Positions 51,257 to 60,316 of a stretch of DNA of 64,000 nucleotides are shown here, piece after piece. The DNA is from WTGJ01 sp965237765 (GTDB lineage Bacteria > Chloroflexota > Anaerolineae > Aggregatilineales > Phototrophicaceae). The notes under the pieces are model-generated. The model did no database searches. It was not told the origin of the DNA and was given only the letters and a program-made list of their open reading frames with translations. Every line of letters begins with the position of its first letter. Position 1 is the stretch's first letter. The translations under genes and the position numbers were made by a program. Location of the stretch: contig OZ250157.1 in assembly GCA_965237765.1 (NCBI GenBank), positions 248,001 to 312,000 of the forward strand, written 5' to 3'.

Positions 51257-53319
51257 GAGCTAGGGAAGACGTAGATGGCGTTGCCGGTGATAGCGTAGAT
51301 CAATCCAAGACGCGCGTCTACCACCACATCCTTTAACTCAGCCAGCGCTCGCTCTTGAGAGAGACGGAAATCAGCGATGAAAGAGCCCCCCAGTGACATC
51401 TTAACCACCGAGCGCGAACCCGAATCGGCGACGTAAATTGCCGAATCCAGACTCGATTCATCGATGAAGAGCCCATCGGCGCTGCTCGGGAGACGCGGGA
51501 AAGCCAACAAGCCGAAGCTCTGCTCGATACCGCCGCGATATTTCTGCAACACACCATCCGAGCGCTGGATGAACAAGTCACCGGTATTCGTGATCTCGAA
51601 ATCCACCGCTTCGTCAATATTGGGTAAGCCCTGCCCCGTGAAATACTCCGTCGGCACATCGTGATAAGCGCCACCGGAGGGCTCGTAGCGCCAAATCTGA
51701 AAGAGCGGTGGGTCGAGGATATAGAGCCGCCCATCCCAAATGTACATCGAGGTGGGCGCCTGCCACTGGTCGGCGCGCTGGAGCTGTTGTGCCTGGCATT
51801 GGCTAAGGAAAGAGAGCAGGCAATCGACCAACAGGCCGTTCTCATCCAGGCCGACAATGACATTCTCGTTGCCAAAGCCCAGCGCCTCTTCGGACCAATC
51901 GATATCGATGACCCGCCCGAGCGTTCGGTCACCGATGCCTGCCTTGCCGCGCAAGTAAGGCAATGGCTCTGGACTACCAGTGATCGAGCGACCATCTTCG
52001 CTGAGCGTCATGTGGTAGACCTGCGTGTCCGATTGGCTATCGAGCACGAAAAGGTTGCGGTTGCGAAGAACGATATCAGTCAGGCGCGCGTTGGGGAGCG
52101 AAGCGAGCAGCTGCGTCTCCTGACGCGAGACGTAATTCAGCACGTCCAGATGTGATTGCGCTTCATCGCGATAATGTTCGAGCGTGTCGTCACCCTCGCC
52201 GACCGGCTCGCAATCCCCCACAGTATCGAGCAGGGCTTGCCAGGCGGTTCGCCAGGCGTTGATGTCGCTGGACTCCACGCGCCTGGCGACTTCATAGATG
52301 TTGCCAGCGTCCTCCAAACAGATTTCCAGCGCGCTGCGATTCGTGCCAGAAAACCAGAGCAGGAAAATGAGCAAGACAACAGAAACCGGCACAATGAAAA
52401 CCGCCAGCGCCGCCGTGGTGAAGGATAACCAGCTATCGGCCTCTGTTTCTGGCTGACCGAGGGCACGCTCCGTCACCTGGCCGCCAAAGCGAAAGACAGA
52501 AGCCATCCGCCGCAAGCCTGTCGCCATCCCACGTCGTGCCGGCTGCTCAAGAGGCAAGCTGGCCGGCGCCGCGTCGAGCGAGGGCATGGGCGCTTCCACG
52601 CTTGAACGGTGAAGGGGTACATCGGGCAGTGTACCCGCTTCCGGCACCAGGAATTCGCTGCCCTGAATGCTCAATTGCGCCGGCGCGTCCCGTTGCAATG
52701 CGTGCAGCGTGGCCGAAAGTTCCGGCTCCTGAAGCGCGGCGCGGACGGTAGATGGTTTCAAAGACGTCAACCCGCTACCGCCAAGCAGCAATCGCCCGCT
52801 TTCGACCACAGGGAAACGCGTCATGCGCATATCGGCGACCGGGTGCGCGCCCATCGGCACGCGCTTCATCTCCGTTGGGTTGAGGAAATCCGTAGGGAAG
52901 CGACTCGTTTGGCCACCGTGTTGGTACACGGCCACCGCCTGCCCAATGCGCCCAAGGATCAACTCGTTGTGACGCAAGACAGCGCTGATCAGATTGACCT
53001 CATAACGAAATCCGCTCGCGAGGTTGTGCTCGTATAAGTCGCGATTCAGCGAATGAAAAAGCTCACGCAAGCCAGCCGTTACGCCGCTACCCGCCGTGTG
53101 AAAATACAATTCGCTGGCTAGTTGTATGAGCTGATCGTAGAAATCTAGCGGGGCGAGGTTTCCTTTGCCCGGCAACGCCAGCGCCAGAAAGGTATCATTT
53201 TCGCGCCCGCGAGTGGTGGTCGCTGGTGCAGCTTCCGCCAACGCGCCCGGCGGCGGCGAGACCAACGCGCGCCCGCTCACGACATGCACATAGCCGACCA
53301 GCGCTTCGTAGTCTGCCAA
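51253..53319 (-). CDS. Membrane protein with PP2C-like N-terminus and extracellular beta-propeller
   Basis: A 688-aa protein. The N-terminal 250 residues resemble PP2C-like phosphatase folds (LALALPGKGNLAPLDF, AVLRHNELILGRIGQAVAVYQ, LLLGGSGLTSL) but I cannot see the metal-binding aspartates, so it may be catalytically dead. One membrane helix (LAVFIVPVSVVLLIFLLWF) follows. The last 300 residues contain repeats such as RLYILDPPLFQIW, GSRSVVKMSLGGSFI and GNAIYVFPSS that suggest an NHL-type extracellular propeller. It is co-translated with the LCP gene, so a role in wall polymer attachment or sensing is possible. Confidence 0.65.
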   Translation of the reverse strand: MADYEALVGYVHVVSGRALVSPPPGALAEAAPATTTRGRENDTFLALALPGKGNLAPLDFYDQLIQLASELYFHTAGSGVTAGLRELFHSLNRDLYEHNLASGFRYEVNLISAVLRHNELILGRIGQAVAVYQHGGQTSRFPTDFLNPTEMKRVPMGAHPVADMRMTRFPVVESGRLLLGGSGLTSLKPSTVRAALQEPELSATLHALQRDAPAQLSIQGSEFLVPEAGTLPDVPLHRSSVEAPMPSLDAAPASLPLEQPARRGMATGLRRMASVFRFGGQVTERALGQPETEADSWLSFTTAALAVFIVPVSVVLLIFLLWFSGTNRSALEICLEDAGNIYEVARRVESSDINAWRTAWQALLDTVGDCEPVGEGDDTLEHYRDEAQSHLDVLNYVSRQETQLLASLPNARLTDIVLRNRNLFVLDSQSDTQVYHMTLSEDGRSITGSPEPLPYLRGKAGIGDRTLGRVIDIDWSEEALGFGNENVIVGLDENGLLVDCLLSFLSQCQAQQLQRADQWQAPTSMYIWDGRLYILDPPLFQIWRYEPSGGAYHDVPTEYFTGQGLPNIDEAVDFEITNTGDLFIQRSDGVLQKYRGGIEQSFGLLAFPRLPSSADGLFIDESSLDSAIYVADSGSRSVVKMSLGGSFIADFRLSQERALAELKDVVVDARLGLIYAITGNAIYVFPSS

Positions 53320-53372
53320 GCTTGCCCCCCATCAGCCCTCGCGCTTGGCAACGGACTTCAAAGCTCGCTGCA

Positions 53373-53693
53373 TCACCACTGGAAGCGCGTTTCGTCGAAA
53401 TCCATCACCTTGTGCTGATAATGGGTGATGTATTCTTGCAAACCACTCTCGAGGCGTTTCCAATCACCATCCGCGAGCAGGGAACGGATGGTATTCAGAT
53501 CTTCAGCCAGAAAATCCAGCTGACGCATCGGGTATTCACCATATGCGGTATGCCAGGCGGCGCGCATTGGTAAGCCCATCTTCTGCATGCTCGGCACAAA
53601 TTCCTGCAAGACGTAGCGGTAATACCCCTGCACCGCCTCCGGCCGGATATCGAATTGCAATGCCAGGATATACTTGTATTTGACCTGCACCAT
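53373..53693 (-). CDS. Uncharacterised small protein
   Basis: A 106-aa protein from the ATG at 53693; earlier in-frame ATGs exist at 53732 and 53786. VQVKYKYILALQFDIRPEAV opens a mostly helical chain with no membrane segment; YYRYVLQEFVPSMQKMGLP follows. The amphipathic, aromatic-rich composition and compactness look like a real gene. I do not recognise the family. Transcribed just upstream of the propeller-LCP pair on the same strand, 53 nt away. Confidence 0.6.
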   Translation of the reverse strand: MVQVKYKYILALQFDIRPEAVQGYYRYVLQEFVPSMQKMGLPMRAAWHTAYGEYPMRQLDFLAEDLNTIRSLLADGDWKRLESGLQEYITHYQHKVMDFDETRFQW

Positions 53694-53814
53694 CGCCCAG
53701 CGCCCATTCGCGAATGATAGCGATTGTAGCATACCAACTCGAGCTTTTGAAAGGTCATTCGCTTGCCGCCAGCACCTGCTTGGCAACCCGAATGCGGCGC
53801 GCTAGAATTCCTCT

Positions 53815-56058
53815 GTGGATTCGAAAGAAAAGCGTGACCATGAGCCAAGGGCTGATGAAGAATTGAGCGGCGCTCATTCGGTACGCGTCCGTGGTTTGCT
53901 GCGCCGCGCCAAGATCCGCATCGAATTCGCCGGCGACGATAGTGAGCGCGAAGACGCGCTGGCAATCCTCGCCGAAGCGTTGACCCTCGGCGCGGCGATG
54001 AGCGAAGTAGCACCGCTCCTGACGCGCCTCGCCAAACAGAGCGATGTCCTCGCTGCCAGCGTCACCGAAATTGAAGCGCGTTTTGCGCCCACGCCACCTC
54101 CCTCCGAGCCGCCAAGCAAAACGAAAATGACAACGGTGCTGGATGCGCAACCGGATGCTACACCAGTTGATGAATTCATGACCACCGATCCGCCGACGAG
54201 CATCCTACCCCTCAGCGACAAGGAGTTACAAACACTACTCGCCGAACTCTCGCGCGCATATTATGGCGGTGAGTATCGCGAGGCGATCGACATCGCCAAC
54301 CGCATCCTCCATCACCACTCGACTCAAGCCACGGTGAGGGATTACCGCCAGAAGGCTGAGGAGGGCTTGTTGCGTGGCGACGTGCCGGACCACCTCATCC
54401 CCTTTGACGCTCGCGTCGCCTATAACCGCGCAAAATCCCTCGCCCGCGCTGGCAATTACCTAGAAGCGAAACATCACTTCCGCGACGCGCAAGTACTCGC
54501 ACAGCAGGCAGGTATCACCCGTTGGCGCGAGGCCGAGCAAGCCCAGTTGGAAATCGAGGACCTCGCCCTTGCTCGTGAAATGCTCCTGAGCGGCGACCAG
54601 CGCCTGACCGAAGACAAATGGGAGGCGGCCCTCACTCAATACGAAAGCGCGCTACGAGTCGTCCCGGGCGACCCTCAAATCGAAGAACGCCGCCGCCATA
54701 TCCGCGAGTTGCAACAGGCCGTAACCTCCATCCGTGACAGCCTAGCCGCCAGCAACGAAAGCGCAGCTGATCAGTTCCTGGCGCTGGAACGGAGCGGCGA
54801 GACGTTGCGATTGGCTCGCAAACGGCTGCCCGGCAGCGCCCGCCTCGAGCAATTGGCAGCGCAATTGGCGGATCGGCGGGTGAAATTGGCCGCAGGCCTA
54901 GCCGAGCAGGCGCAGAATTTGCTCGCGAGCGCCGAGGGCGCTCGTACCTTACCTGATCGCTTGTCCCGCATCCACGAAGCTGCGCGCTATATTGAACACG
55001 CGCGCCAGCTGATGCCAGAGGCGGCCGAATATCCCACTGCGGCCGCGCGCGCACGCGAAGCCGCCGCCGCTGCCGAACGGGCCAGCGGCGCTTTGGCAGA
55101 AATAGAACAATTACTTGACGATGGCGGAGGGGCGGCTCTGGCGGAAGCGCTTCATTCGCTGGCCAATTTACGCCCATTTACCGAAGACGAGCGTTATCGA
55201 GCCAACCTTCGCTCGCTTTTCGCCGAATTGCTTTCTATGGCTGACGCGTCCCTGGCCGGCGGTCAGATGCAAATGACCCGCGACTTGCTGGAAGCGTTGC
55301 ACGACGAAATCTTTGCGCCGCTCGGGCGGGCGGGAGATATCGCGCGGCTGGAGGCCGGCATCAAACGGCGGCGCCAAATCCGGCAATTGCTTTCCGCAGC
55401 CGTGACGGGTGGCATCATTATCCTGATCGGCGCCGGCATCCTATACGCGCGACCGAGCTGGCAACCGGTACTCTTCCCGCCACCACCGACCGAAACACCC
55501 ACCCCCACTTTGACCTACACGCCCACGCCCACGCTAACGCCGACACATACCTTTACACCAACACGAACCTTCACACCGACGCACACCTATACCCCGAGCC
55601 ATACGCCAACCATCACACCGACCGCCAGCAACACACCCACTCCGACCAACACCTTGACGCCAACGCACACCTTCACCCCCAGTTCCACGCCCACGCCGAC
55701 CATCACTCCTACTCCAAGCGACACACCCACACCCACCCTCACACCCACACCCACCCTCACGCCCACACCCACCCTCACGCCCACACCCACCCTCACGCCG
55801 CTACCGGTTCTTTGCCGCGTGCGTGTCAGAGAACCCTTCGCCAACCTGCGCACCGAACCGAACGCTCTCACAAGGAACGACAAAGCGCAGATTCCAGGCG
55901 GCGAGGGGTTGGAAGTCTTTGCCCTCGAGCAAGGCGTATCTGACTTCCCCTTGTACTGGTTGCAAGTGGTTTGGCAAGTAGGTAGCAACACATACTCCGG
56001 CTGGATACGCCAAGATACCCTGGAAACAATTGCCAATTGTCCTCTACCAGAAAATTAG
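53815..56058 (+). CDS. TPR-type membrane protein with Thr/Pro linker and C-terminal SH3-like domain
   Basis: A 747-aa protein from GTG 53815. The cytosolic part has TPR-like helices: GEYREAIDIANRILH, NYLEAKHHFRDAQVLAQQ, KWEAALTQYESALRVVPGD. One membrane helix (AAVTGGIIILIGAGILYA) leads to a 100-residue Thr-Pro linker built from tandem repeats, then an extracellular SH3-like domain (RVREPFANLRTEPNA, YSGWIRQDTLE). Bacterial SH3 domains often bind peptidoglycan. The layout suggests a tethered, wall-contacting scaffold. Divergent from the small protein gene. Confidence 0.8.
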   Translation: MDSKEKRDHEPRADEELSGAHSVRVRGLLRRAKIRIEFAGDDSEREDALAILAEALTLGAAMSEVAPLLTRLAKQSDVLAASVTEIEARFAPTPPPSEPPSKTKMTTVLDAQPDATPVDEFMTTDPPTSILPLSDKELQTLLAELSRAYYGGEYREAIDIANRILHHHSTQATVRDYRQKAEEGLLRGDVPDHLIPFDARVAYNRAKSLARAGNYLEAKHHFRDAQVLAQQAGITRWREAEQAQLEIEDLALAREMLLSGDQRLTEDKWEAALTQYESALRVVPGDPQIEERRRHIRELQQAVTSIRDSLAASNESAADQFLALERSGETLRLARKRLPGSARLEQLAAQLADRRVKLAAGLAEQAQNLLASAEGARTLPDRLSRIHEAARYIEHARQLMPEAAEYPTAAARAREAAAAAERASGALAEIEQLLDDGGGAALAEALHSLANLRPFTEDERYRANLRSLFAELLSMADASLAGGQMQMTRDLLEALHDEIFAPLGRAGDIARLEAGIKRRRQIRQLLSAAVTGGIIILIGAGILYARPSWQPVLFPPPPTETPTPTLTYTPTPTLTPTHTFTPTRTFTPTHTYTPSHTPTITPTASNTPTPTNTLTPTHTFTPSSTPTPTITPTPSDTPTPTLTPTPTLTPTPTLTPTPTLTPLPVLCRVRVREPFANLRTEPNALTRNDKAQIPGGEGLEVFALEQGVSDFPLYWLQVVWQVGSNTYSGWIRQDTLETIANCPLPEN
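55723..55794. repeat. Four tandem 18-bp units in the Thr-Pro linker
   Basis: Units of ACRCCCACACCCACCCTC (R = A or G) at 55723, 55741, 55759 and 55777 encode TPTPTL. The whole linker from about 55490 to 55800 is Thr-Pro rich with less regular repeats. Confidence 0.9.
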
Positions 56059-56078
56059 AGCGTGAACAACCACGCGAA

Positions 56079-56708
56079 TTAAACTCGGAGCCGCTCGCCG
56101 ATGCGCCGCTCCTCCCCCGCCCATAACCGCTGGATATTGCCGCGATATCGATAAAGCGTGATAGGCAAGAGCGCGATTGGGAAGAACAACCAGTTCTCAT
56201 GCATTGTGCCAGCGACCGCCAGCACCAGGATCGCTGCCGCGCCTAAGATGTAACAAACCAACATCGCGAAAGAGCTCCAGCGCGTAATCGCCAGGAGCAA
56301 GACCGCCAATAGCATGAGGACGATGAGGAGCGCCGCCGGCGCGAAAGCCAACAAAGCTCCGAAGCTGGTCGCCGCCCCTTTGCCGCCGCGCAGTTTCCCC
56401 GTCGCCAACGCCGCCAACAGCGACCAATTGTGGCCCAACACGACGTAGATCGCCGCCAGCACCTGCGCCTCGGAGCCGCCGATTCTACCCGCCAGCCAAA
56501 CGGCCAACGTCCCTTTCGCCACATCCATGAGCGCAACGAAGACGCCCCAACCCGTACCGAGAGCGCGCGCGACGTTGGTGGCGCCCATATTGCCGCTGCC
56601 GATGGCGAAAATATCTACGCCGCGCGCCCGGCCAACCAGGTAGGCGCTGGGGAGGGCACCGAGCAGGTAACTGCCAACCACCACGGGCAGATATTCCATC
56701 AAACGCAT
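56079..56708 (-). CDS. plsY: Acyl-phosphate:glycerol-3-phosphate acyltransferase PlsY
   Basis: A 209-aa membrane enzyme for the first step of phospholipid synthesis. It has five helices; the conserved SGNMGATNVAR segment and GHNWSLLAALATGKLRGGKGAATSFG (phosphate-binding loops) are clear, as is LGALPSAYLVGRARGVDI. The start may be the second ATG, MEYLPVVVG. Divergent from the CAP-LysM gene with 46 nt between. Confidence 0.93.
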   Translation of the reverse strand: MRLMEYLPVVVGSYLLGALPSAYLVGRARGVDIFAIGSGNMGATNVARALGTGWGVFVALMDVAKGTLAVWLAGRIGGSEAQVLAAIYVVLGHNWSLLAALATGKLRGGKGAATSFGALLAFAPAALLIVLMLLAVLLLAITRWSSFAMLVCYILGAAAILVLAVAGTMHENWLFFPIALLPITLYRYRGNIQRLWAGEERRIGERLRV

Positions 56709-56754
56709 TGTAGCGCGTACCAGTGTATGGAGACGCCTGTGTTACAATCGCGCC

Positions 56755-57801
56755 ATGAATCGCGCACTCTTCATCTTCTTGTTGTTGATGGCAATCCATT
56801 CCCTGCCCGCCGCGCCGATCGCTCATTCCCAGGGGAACGAAGCAGCGCTCTTCTCGCTGCTCAACGAGTTGCGAGCGCGAAACGGTGTGCAGCGGGTTAC
56901 ACAAAACGAATCGCTCCGCGCCGCCGCCGCCGAACAGGCGCGCTGGATGGCGCAGACCGGCCAAATCCAGCATACGCACGATGGCAGCGCTCCCCGCGGC
57001 CGCGCCGCCGCCGCTGGTTTTGGCTCGCCCTGGGTCTCCGAAGTCATCTATATGAGCCCCAACACCAGCCATATCCCTGCCTGGAATTTCTGGCTCAACT
57101 CGCCGAATCATTATCCCTGGCTCATCTACCCTGCTTATGAGCAGGTCGGCATCGCCTCCTATAGCGAAGGGGGGCGCAAGGCCTACGTGATGGTACTGGG
57201 CAATTTGAGTGGTGCAGTGCCACCTCCGGTCAGCGGGGAGGCGCCCAGCGCGAGCTCTGACGCTGCGGTGGAGCCCAATGTGCCCAGCGGTCTCGTCGGG
57301 CAAGACGAGCACGGCTATATCTTGCATCGCATCCAACCTGGCGAAACCCTCGGCGATTTGGCCCTACAGTATGGCTATCGTACCTGGGATGTCGTCTTGA
57401 CGATGGAGGCGATCAACGATATTGACCGCTATTCGCTCGCGGTCGGTGATATTGTCCGCATCCCTCCCTATGACGGCACCTGGACACCCGCGCCGGCCGA
57501 TGCAACAGCCGCGCCAAGCGCAACCGCCGCCGTGGCCGCCAGCCCACCAACCATTGCCGCTGCGCGATCGACCGTCACGCCTGCGCCCACTTCCACGCCG
57601 CGTCCGACCGTGTTGATCGGCGGGCCGCGCGTGCTGGAAATCGCCAGCGCTACGCCGCCACCGCCCGTCACCAGCGCCGCCGCTGCGAGCAATAACCAGC
57701 GCCGCTCGATCATCATCGCTTTGATCATCGCGCTGGGATTGCAGGGCGCGCTCTTGTTGGGCATCGGCGCGGTCTATTTGCGCCAGCGCGGCCGCGCGTG
57801 A
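56755..57801 (+). CDS. CAP-domain protein with LysM and a C-terminal membrane helix
   Basis: A 348-aa protein. A signal peptide (FIFLLLMAIHSLPAAPIAHS) precedes a CAP/SCP domain (LLNELRARNGVQRVTQNE, LNSPNHYPWLIYPAYEQVGI), then a LysM domain (ILHRIQPGETLGDLALQYGY) that binds peptidoglycan, a Thr/Pro linker, and one helix (RSIIIALIIALGLQGALLLGI). The likely role is in the wall or at the surface. A TACAAT at 56743-56748 ends only six bases before the ATG, so translation may be leaderless; the -35 is unclear. Confidence 0.85.
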   Translation: MNRALFIFLLLMAIHSLPAAPIAHSQGNEAALFSLLNELRARNGVQRVTQNESLRAAAAEQARWMAQTGQIQHTHDGSAPRGRAAAAGFGSPWVSEVIYMSPNTSHIPAWNFWLNSPNHYPWLIYPAYEQVGIASYSEGGRKAYVMVLGNLSGAVPPPVSGEAPSASSDAAVEPNVPSGLVGQDEHGYILHRIQPGETLGDLALQYGYRTWDVVLTMEAINDIDRYSLAVGDIVRIPPYDGTWTPAPADATAAPSATAAVAASPPTIAAARSTVTPAPTSTPRPTVLIGGPRVLEIASATPPPPVTSAAAASNNQRRSIIIALIIALGLQGALLLGIGAVYLRQRGRA

Positions 57802-57825
57802 TCGGCTTCGCGCTCGGCACCACGA

Positions 57826-58506
57826 TTGCCTGATCGCGTGCGGTTCTTGCGGCATCTCCAGCGTTTTTGGCTCGCGCTCCGCCTCACCTGGCGCGGGGAA
57901 AAAGTCCCGCGTACGACTCTGGCTTTACATTGGGATTGGCTAGAGGAAGCGGAACGGCTCCTGCGCGCGTTCATCACCTCCCTGAAACAACATCCGCCTG
58001 AAACGAGCGTTCGTCTCCGTTACGACGGCCGTGAGCTGCTCCCAACTACTGCCCTGCGCTGGCTGTCCTTCAGCTTCCAGCGCGAGCTGCCGTCATTACT
58101 GCGCAGCGGCAATCCTCATGCGCGCGCCGCTTTCCAGGCGCAAGTATTGAATTTGCGAGACATGCTGAGCACCTGGCGCAACAGCCATGCGCCCACAGAC
58201 GCAGGGACAATGGCAGCGTTAGCCTCACTCATTGAGCATCTATATGAGCTCCCCAGCGACGATAATGGGGCAGCAGCAGTCGTTGCAACGCTGGAAACGA
58301 AACGCTATACTGCGCCCCACGAATCGTCGCTAAGCGAGCGAGAGATGCCCGCCATGCCACCCAAGCCAGAAGATTCCGGTCAGAGCCTGCTGGAATACGC
58401 CCTCATCCTCGTGCTAGTGGCCGTGGTCGTCATAGTCATCCTCGTGTTGCTCGGGCCGACCATTAGAGAAATCATCAACAACATCGTCAATTCCATCGCG
58501 ACCTAA
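57826..58506 (+). CDS. Protein with unknown N-terminal domain and Flp-type pilin C-terminus
   Basis: An open frame of 226 aa from TTG 57826. The first 170 residues are cytosolic and unrecognised (LRHLQRFWLALRLTWRGEK). The last 50 read as a Flp pilin: DSGQSLLEYALILVLV with a prepilin G|QSLLEY site, the helix VVVIVILVLLGP, and a short tail. An internal ATG at 58354 would give a 50-aa Flp pilin with a 9-residue leader, the normal size for the family. Both a fusion and two nested in-frame genes are possible. No other pilus genes are nearby. Confidence 0.7.
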   Translation: MPDRVRFLRHLQRFWLALRLTWRGEKVPRTTLALHWDWLEEAERLLRAFITSLKQHPPETSVRLRYDGRELLPTTALRWLSFSFQRELPSLLRSGNPHARAAFQAQVLNLRDMLSTWRNSHAPTDAGTMAALASLIEHLYELPSDDNGAAAVVATLETKRYTAPHESSLSEREMPAMPPKPEDSGQSLLEYALILVLVAVVVIVILVLLGPTIREIINNIVNSIAT

Positions 58507-58518
58507 CCGAATAGAACC

Positions 58519-59085
58519 TTACTCCGTGCCGGGGTAGCTCAAGCCGCGGAAGTCGCCAGCTACGGTGACGCGAGCGCCGCCTTCCTCCTGCTGCCCGTCA
58601 AAATAGAAGGTCGCGCTGATCTTCCCATCACCGACTTCGCTCACCCGCAGTGTGCCAAGCAGGTTGCTCGTGAATTCCTGTCCGCCATATTGCACCGAGG
58701 CGAAGACGGTCGTAACTGAGGAATCTAGCGCTTCCCAGCTGCGCAAGGGGTAAGGGACCGCCTCCAAACCGAGGGGCAAATAGAGCGTGAGCATGGCATC
58801 ATCACCTTGCGCGAAGACGAACTGCGCCATCGGCGTGCCAGTTTGCGCGTTCTCAGCGTCGAGATTCGTGAGGACGGTAGCACCGCTATCGCTGCTCAAC
58901 GTAGTTGGTTCCGCGCCGCCGGCAATTTGCAAGACGAAGCCCTCCTCCCCTTCGTAATCAGGCAAGGGGACGGCGTTGCTGAAAACGGCCACTTCGGTGG
59001 GTTCACCATCGGAACCGCTGCCTCCACAGGCCGCCAGGCTGGAGACCAGCAACGCGCTAACTAGGAAAGGTAGTAAGCGTGCCAA
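58519..59085 (-). CDS. Lipoprotein of unknown function
   Basis: A 188-aa protein with a lipobox signal (SSLAACGGSGSD, Cys20 region) and a beta-rich remainder (VAVFSNAVPLPDYEGEEGFV, MLTLYLPLGLEAVPYPLR). No catalytic motif is visible. GGAGAATTAC lies upstream on the minus strand. Thirty-one nucleotides separate it from the E2 gene, which ends just downstream, so the two may share transcription. Confidence 0.75.
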   Translation of the reverse strand: MARLLPFLVSALLVSSLAACGGSGSDGEPTEVAVFSNAVPLPDYEGEEGFVLQIAGGAEPTTLSSDSGATVLTNLDAENAQTGTPMAQFVFAQGDDAMLTLYLPLGLEAVPYPLRSWEALDSSVTTVFASVQYGGQEFTSNLLGTLRVSEVGDGKISATFYFDGQQEEGGARVTVAGDFRGLSYPGTE

Positions 59086-59116
59086 GGTAATTCTCCTTTT
59101 ATCGTTCTAGAGGACA

Positions 59117-60316
59117 TCATGACTGAGCCGGCAAGAAGAGCGGCATCGGGGATTCTAGCAGCTGCTGCAATTGTTGCATATAGCGTGCCGCCTCAGCGCC
59201 ATCACTTACGCGGTGATCGACGCTGATGGTCATACGCATGCGCGTGCCAACGCCCAAACTGCCATCTTCACGGACGATGGCCATCCGCTGCGCGTCGCTC
59301 ACGGCCAGGATGGCCGCCTGCGGTGTGTCGATGATGGCGCTGAATTCCAACACGCCATAAGGACCGAGGTTGCTGATGGTGAAGGTCGCGCCCTGAATAT
59401 CACTAGGGCGAATGCGCCCCCCCCGTGCGCGCATGATCATCTCACGATTCGCTTCCGCGAGCTCGCCGATGGACCGCTCGTCCGCGTCCCTGGCAACCAC
59501 ATTGATGAGCCCGCCTCCTTCCAGCGCGACGGAGATGCCGATATTTCGGCGCTGGTAGCGACGCAATTGGCCATCCACGTAATGTGTGTTGAGATTCGGG
59601 AAATCGCGCAGGGCCAACGCGGCCGCCTTCACCAGCAAATCATTCACGGATAGTTTTTGCACAGGTGGCTGGCTGTCGTTCCATTGCGCGCGCAAAGCCA
59701 GCAACGATTCGACATCGACCTCCACCGTCACGTAAAAGTGCGGTGCCTCCCGCTTGGAACGGGCCGTGCCTTCACCGATGCGCTGCCGCATGCGACCGAG
59801 CGGTAGATCCTCATAATCCGGGCCGGTCGCGACTGGCGCTGTAGAAGCGGGCCCAGCCGCCTGGTAACTTTCGACATCGGCCCTAACGATGCGCCCACCG
59901 ATGCCGCTGCCACTCACCCGCGAGATATCGATACCCCGTTCCGCCGCCAGCTTCCGCGCGAGTGGGCTAGCCCTAACACCAGTGGGCAAACGCGCACCGG
60001 CCGCTGGAAGATCTACGGTTGGCGCTGGCGCAGGGAATACCTTTTCTTCGCTCACGACAGGCACAGGATCGGGCGTTGCGGGTGCAGTCGTTTCACCTGC
60101 AGCGGTGATCATCCCGATCGTGGCCCCTTCCACCAATTCATCGCCCGGGCCAGCCGCCTGCGCGCTCAGCAACCCGCTCGCCGGCGCCTCGATTTCCACT
60201 GTCGCCTTATCGGCTTCGATTTCCGCCACGACATCGCCTGCCTGCACCGAATCGCCGACTTCAACCAGCCAATTCAGCAGGATGCCAGCCACCGAAAGTA
60301 TGATGGGCGCGCTCAT
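59117..60316 (-). CDS. Pyruvate dehydrogenase-type E2 (dihydrolipoamide acyltransferase)
   Basis: A 399-aa three-domain E2. The lipoyl domain carries the lipoylated lysine K37 in EADKATVEIEAP. A PxxP linker precedes the E3-binding segment (VRASPLARKLAAERGIDISR), and the catalytic domain ends SVDHRVSDGAEAARYMQQL with the DHRxxxG active site. It transfers the acyl group to CoA. It overlaps E1beta by 4 bp. No E3 (lpd) is in view. It is the third gene of the E1alpha-E1beta-E2 operon. Confidence 0.93.
   Translation of the reverse strand: MSAPIILSVAGILLNWLVEVGDSVQAGDVVAEIEADKATVEIEAPASGLLSAQAAGPGDELVEGATIGMITAAGETTAPATPDPVPVVSEEKVFPAPAPTVDLPAAGARLPTGVRASPLARKLAAERGIDISRVSGSGIGGRIVRADVESYQAAGPASTAPVATGPDYEDLPLGRMRQRIGEGTARSKREAPHFYVTVEVDVESLLALRAQWNDSQPPVQKLSVNDLLVKAAALALRDFPNLNTHYVDGQLRRYQRRNIGISVALEGGGLINVVARDADERSIGELAEANREMIMRARGGRIRPSDIQGATFTISNLGPYGVLEFSAIIDTPQAAILAVSDAQRMAIVREDGSLGVGTRMRMTISVDHRVSDGAEAARYMQQLQQLLESPMPLFLPAQS

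Noticed and set aside
55490..55800. Possible CRISPR-like array
   Set aside because: The repeats are short, tandem and in frame, encoding a Thr-Pro linker; there are no spacers.
56740..56757. Leaderless promoter of the CAP-LysM gene
   Set aside because: TACAAT is well placed but no acceptable -35 is visible, so it is mentioned only in the gene entry.
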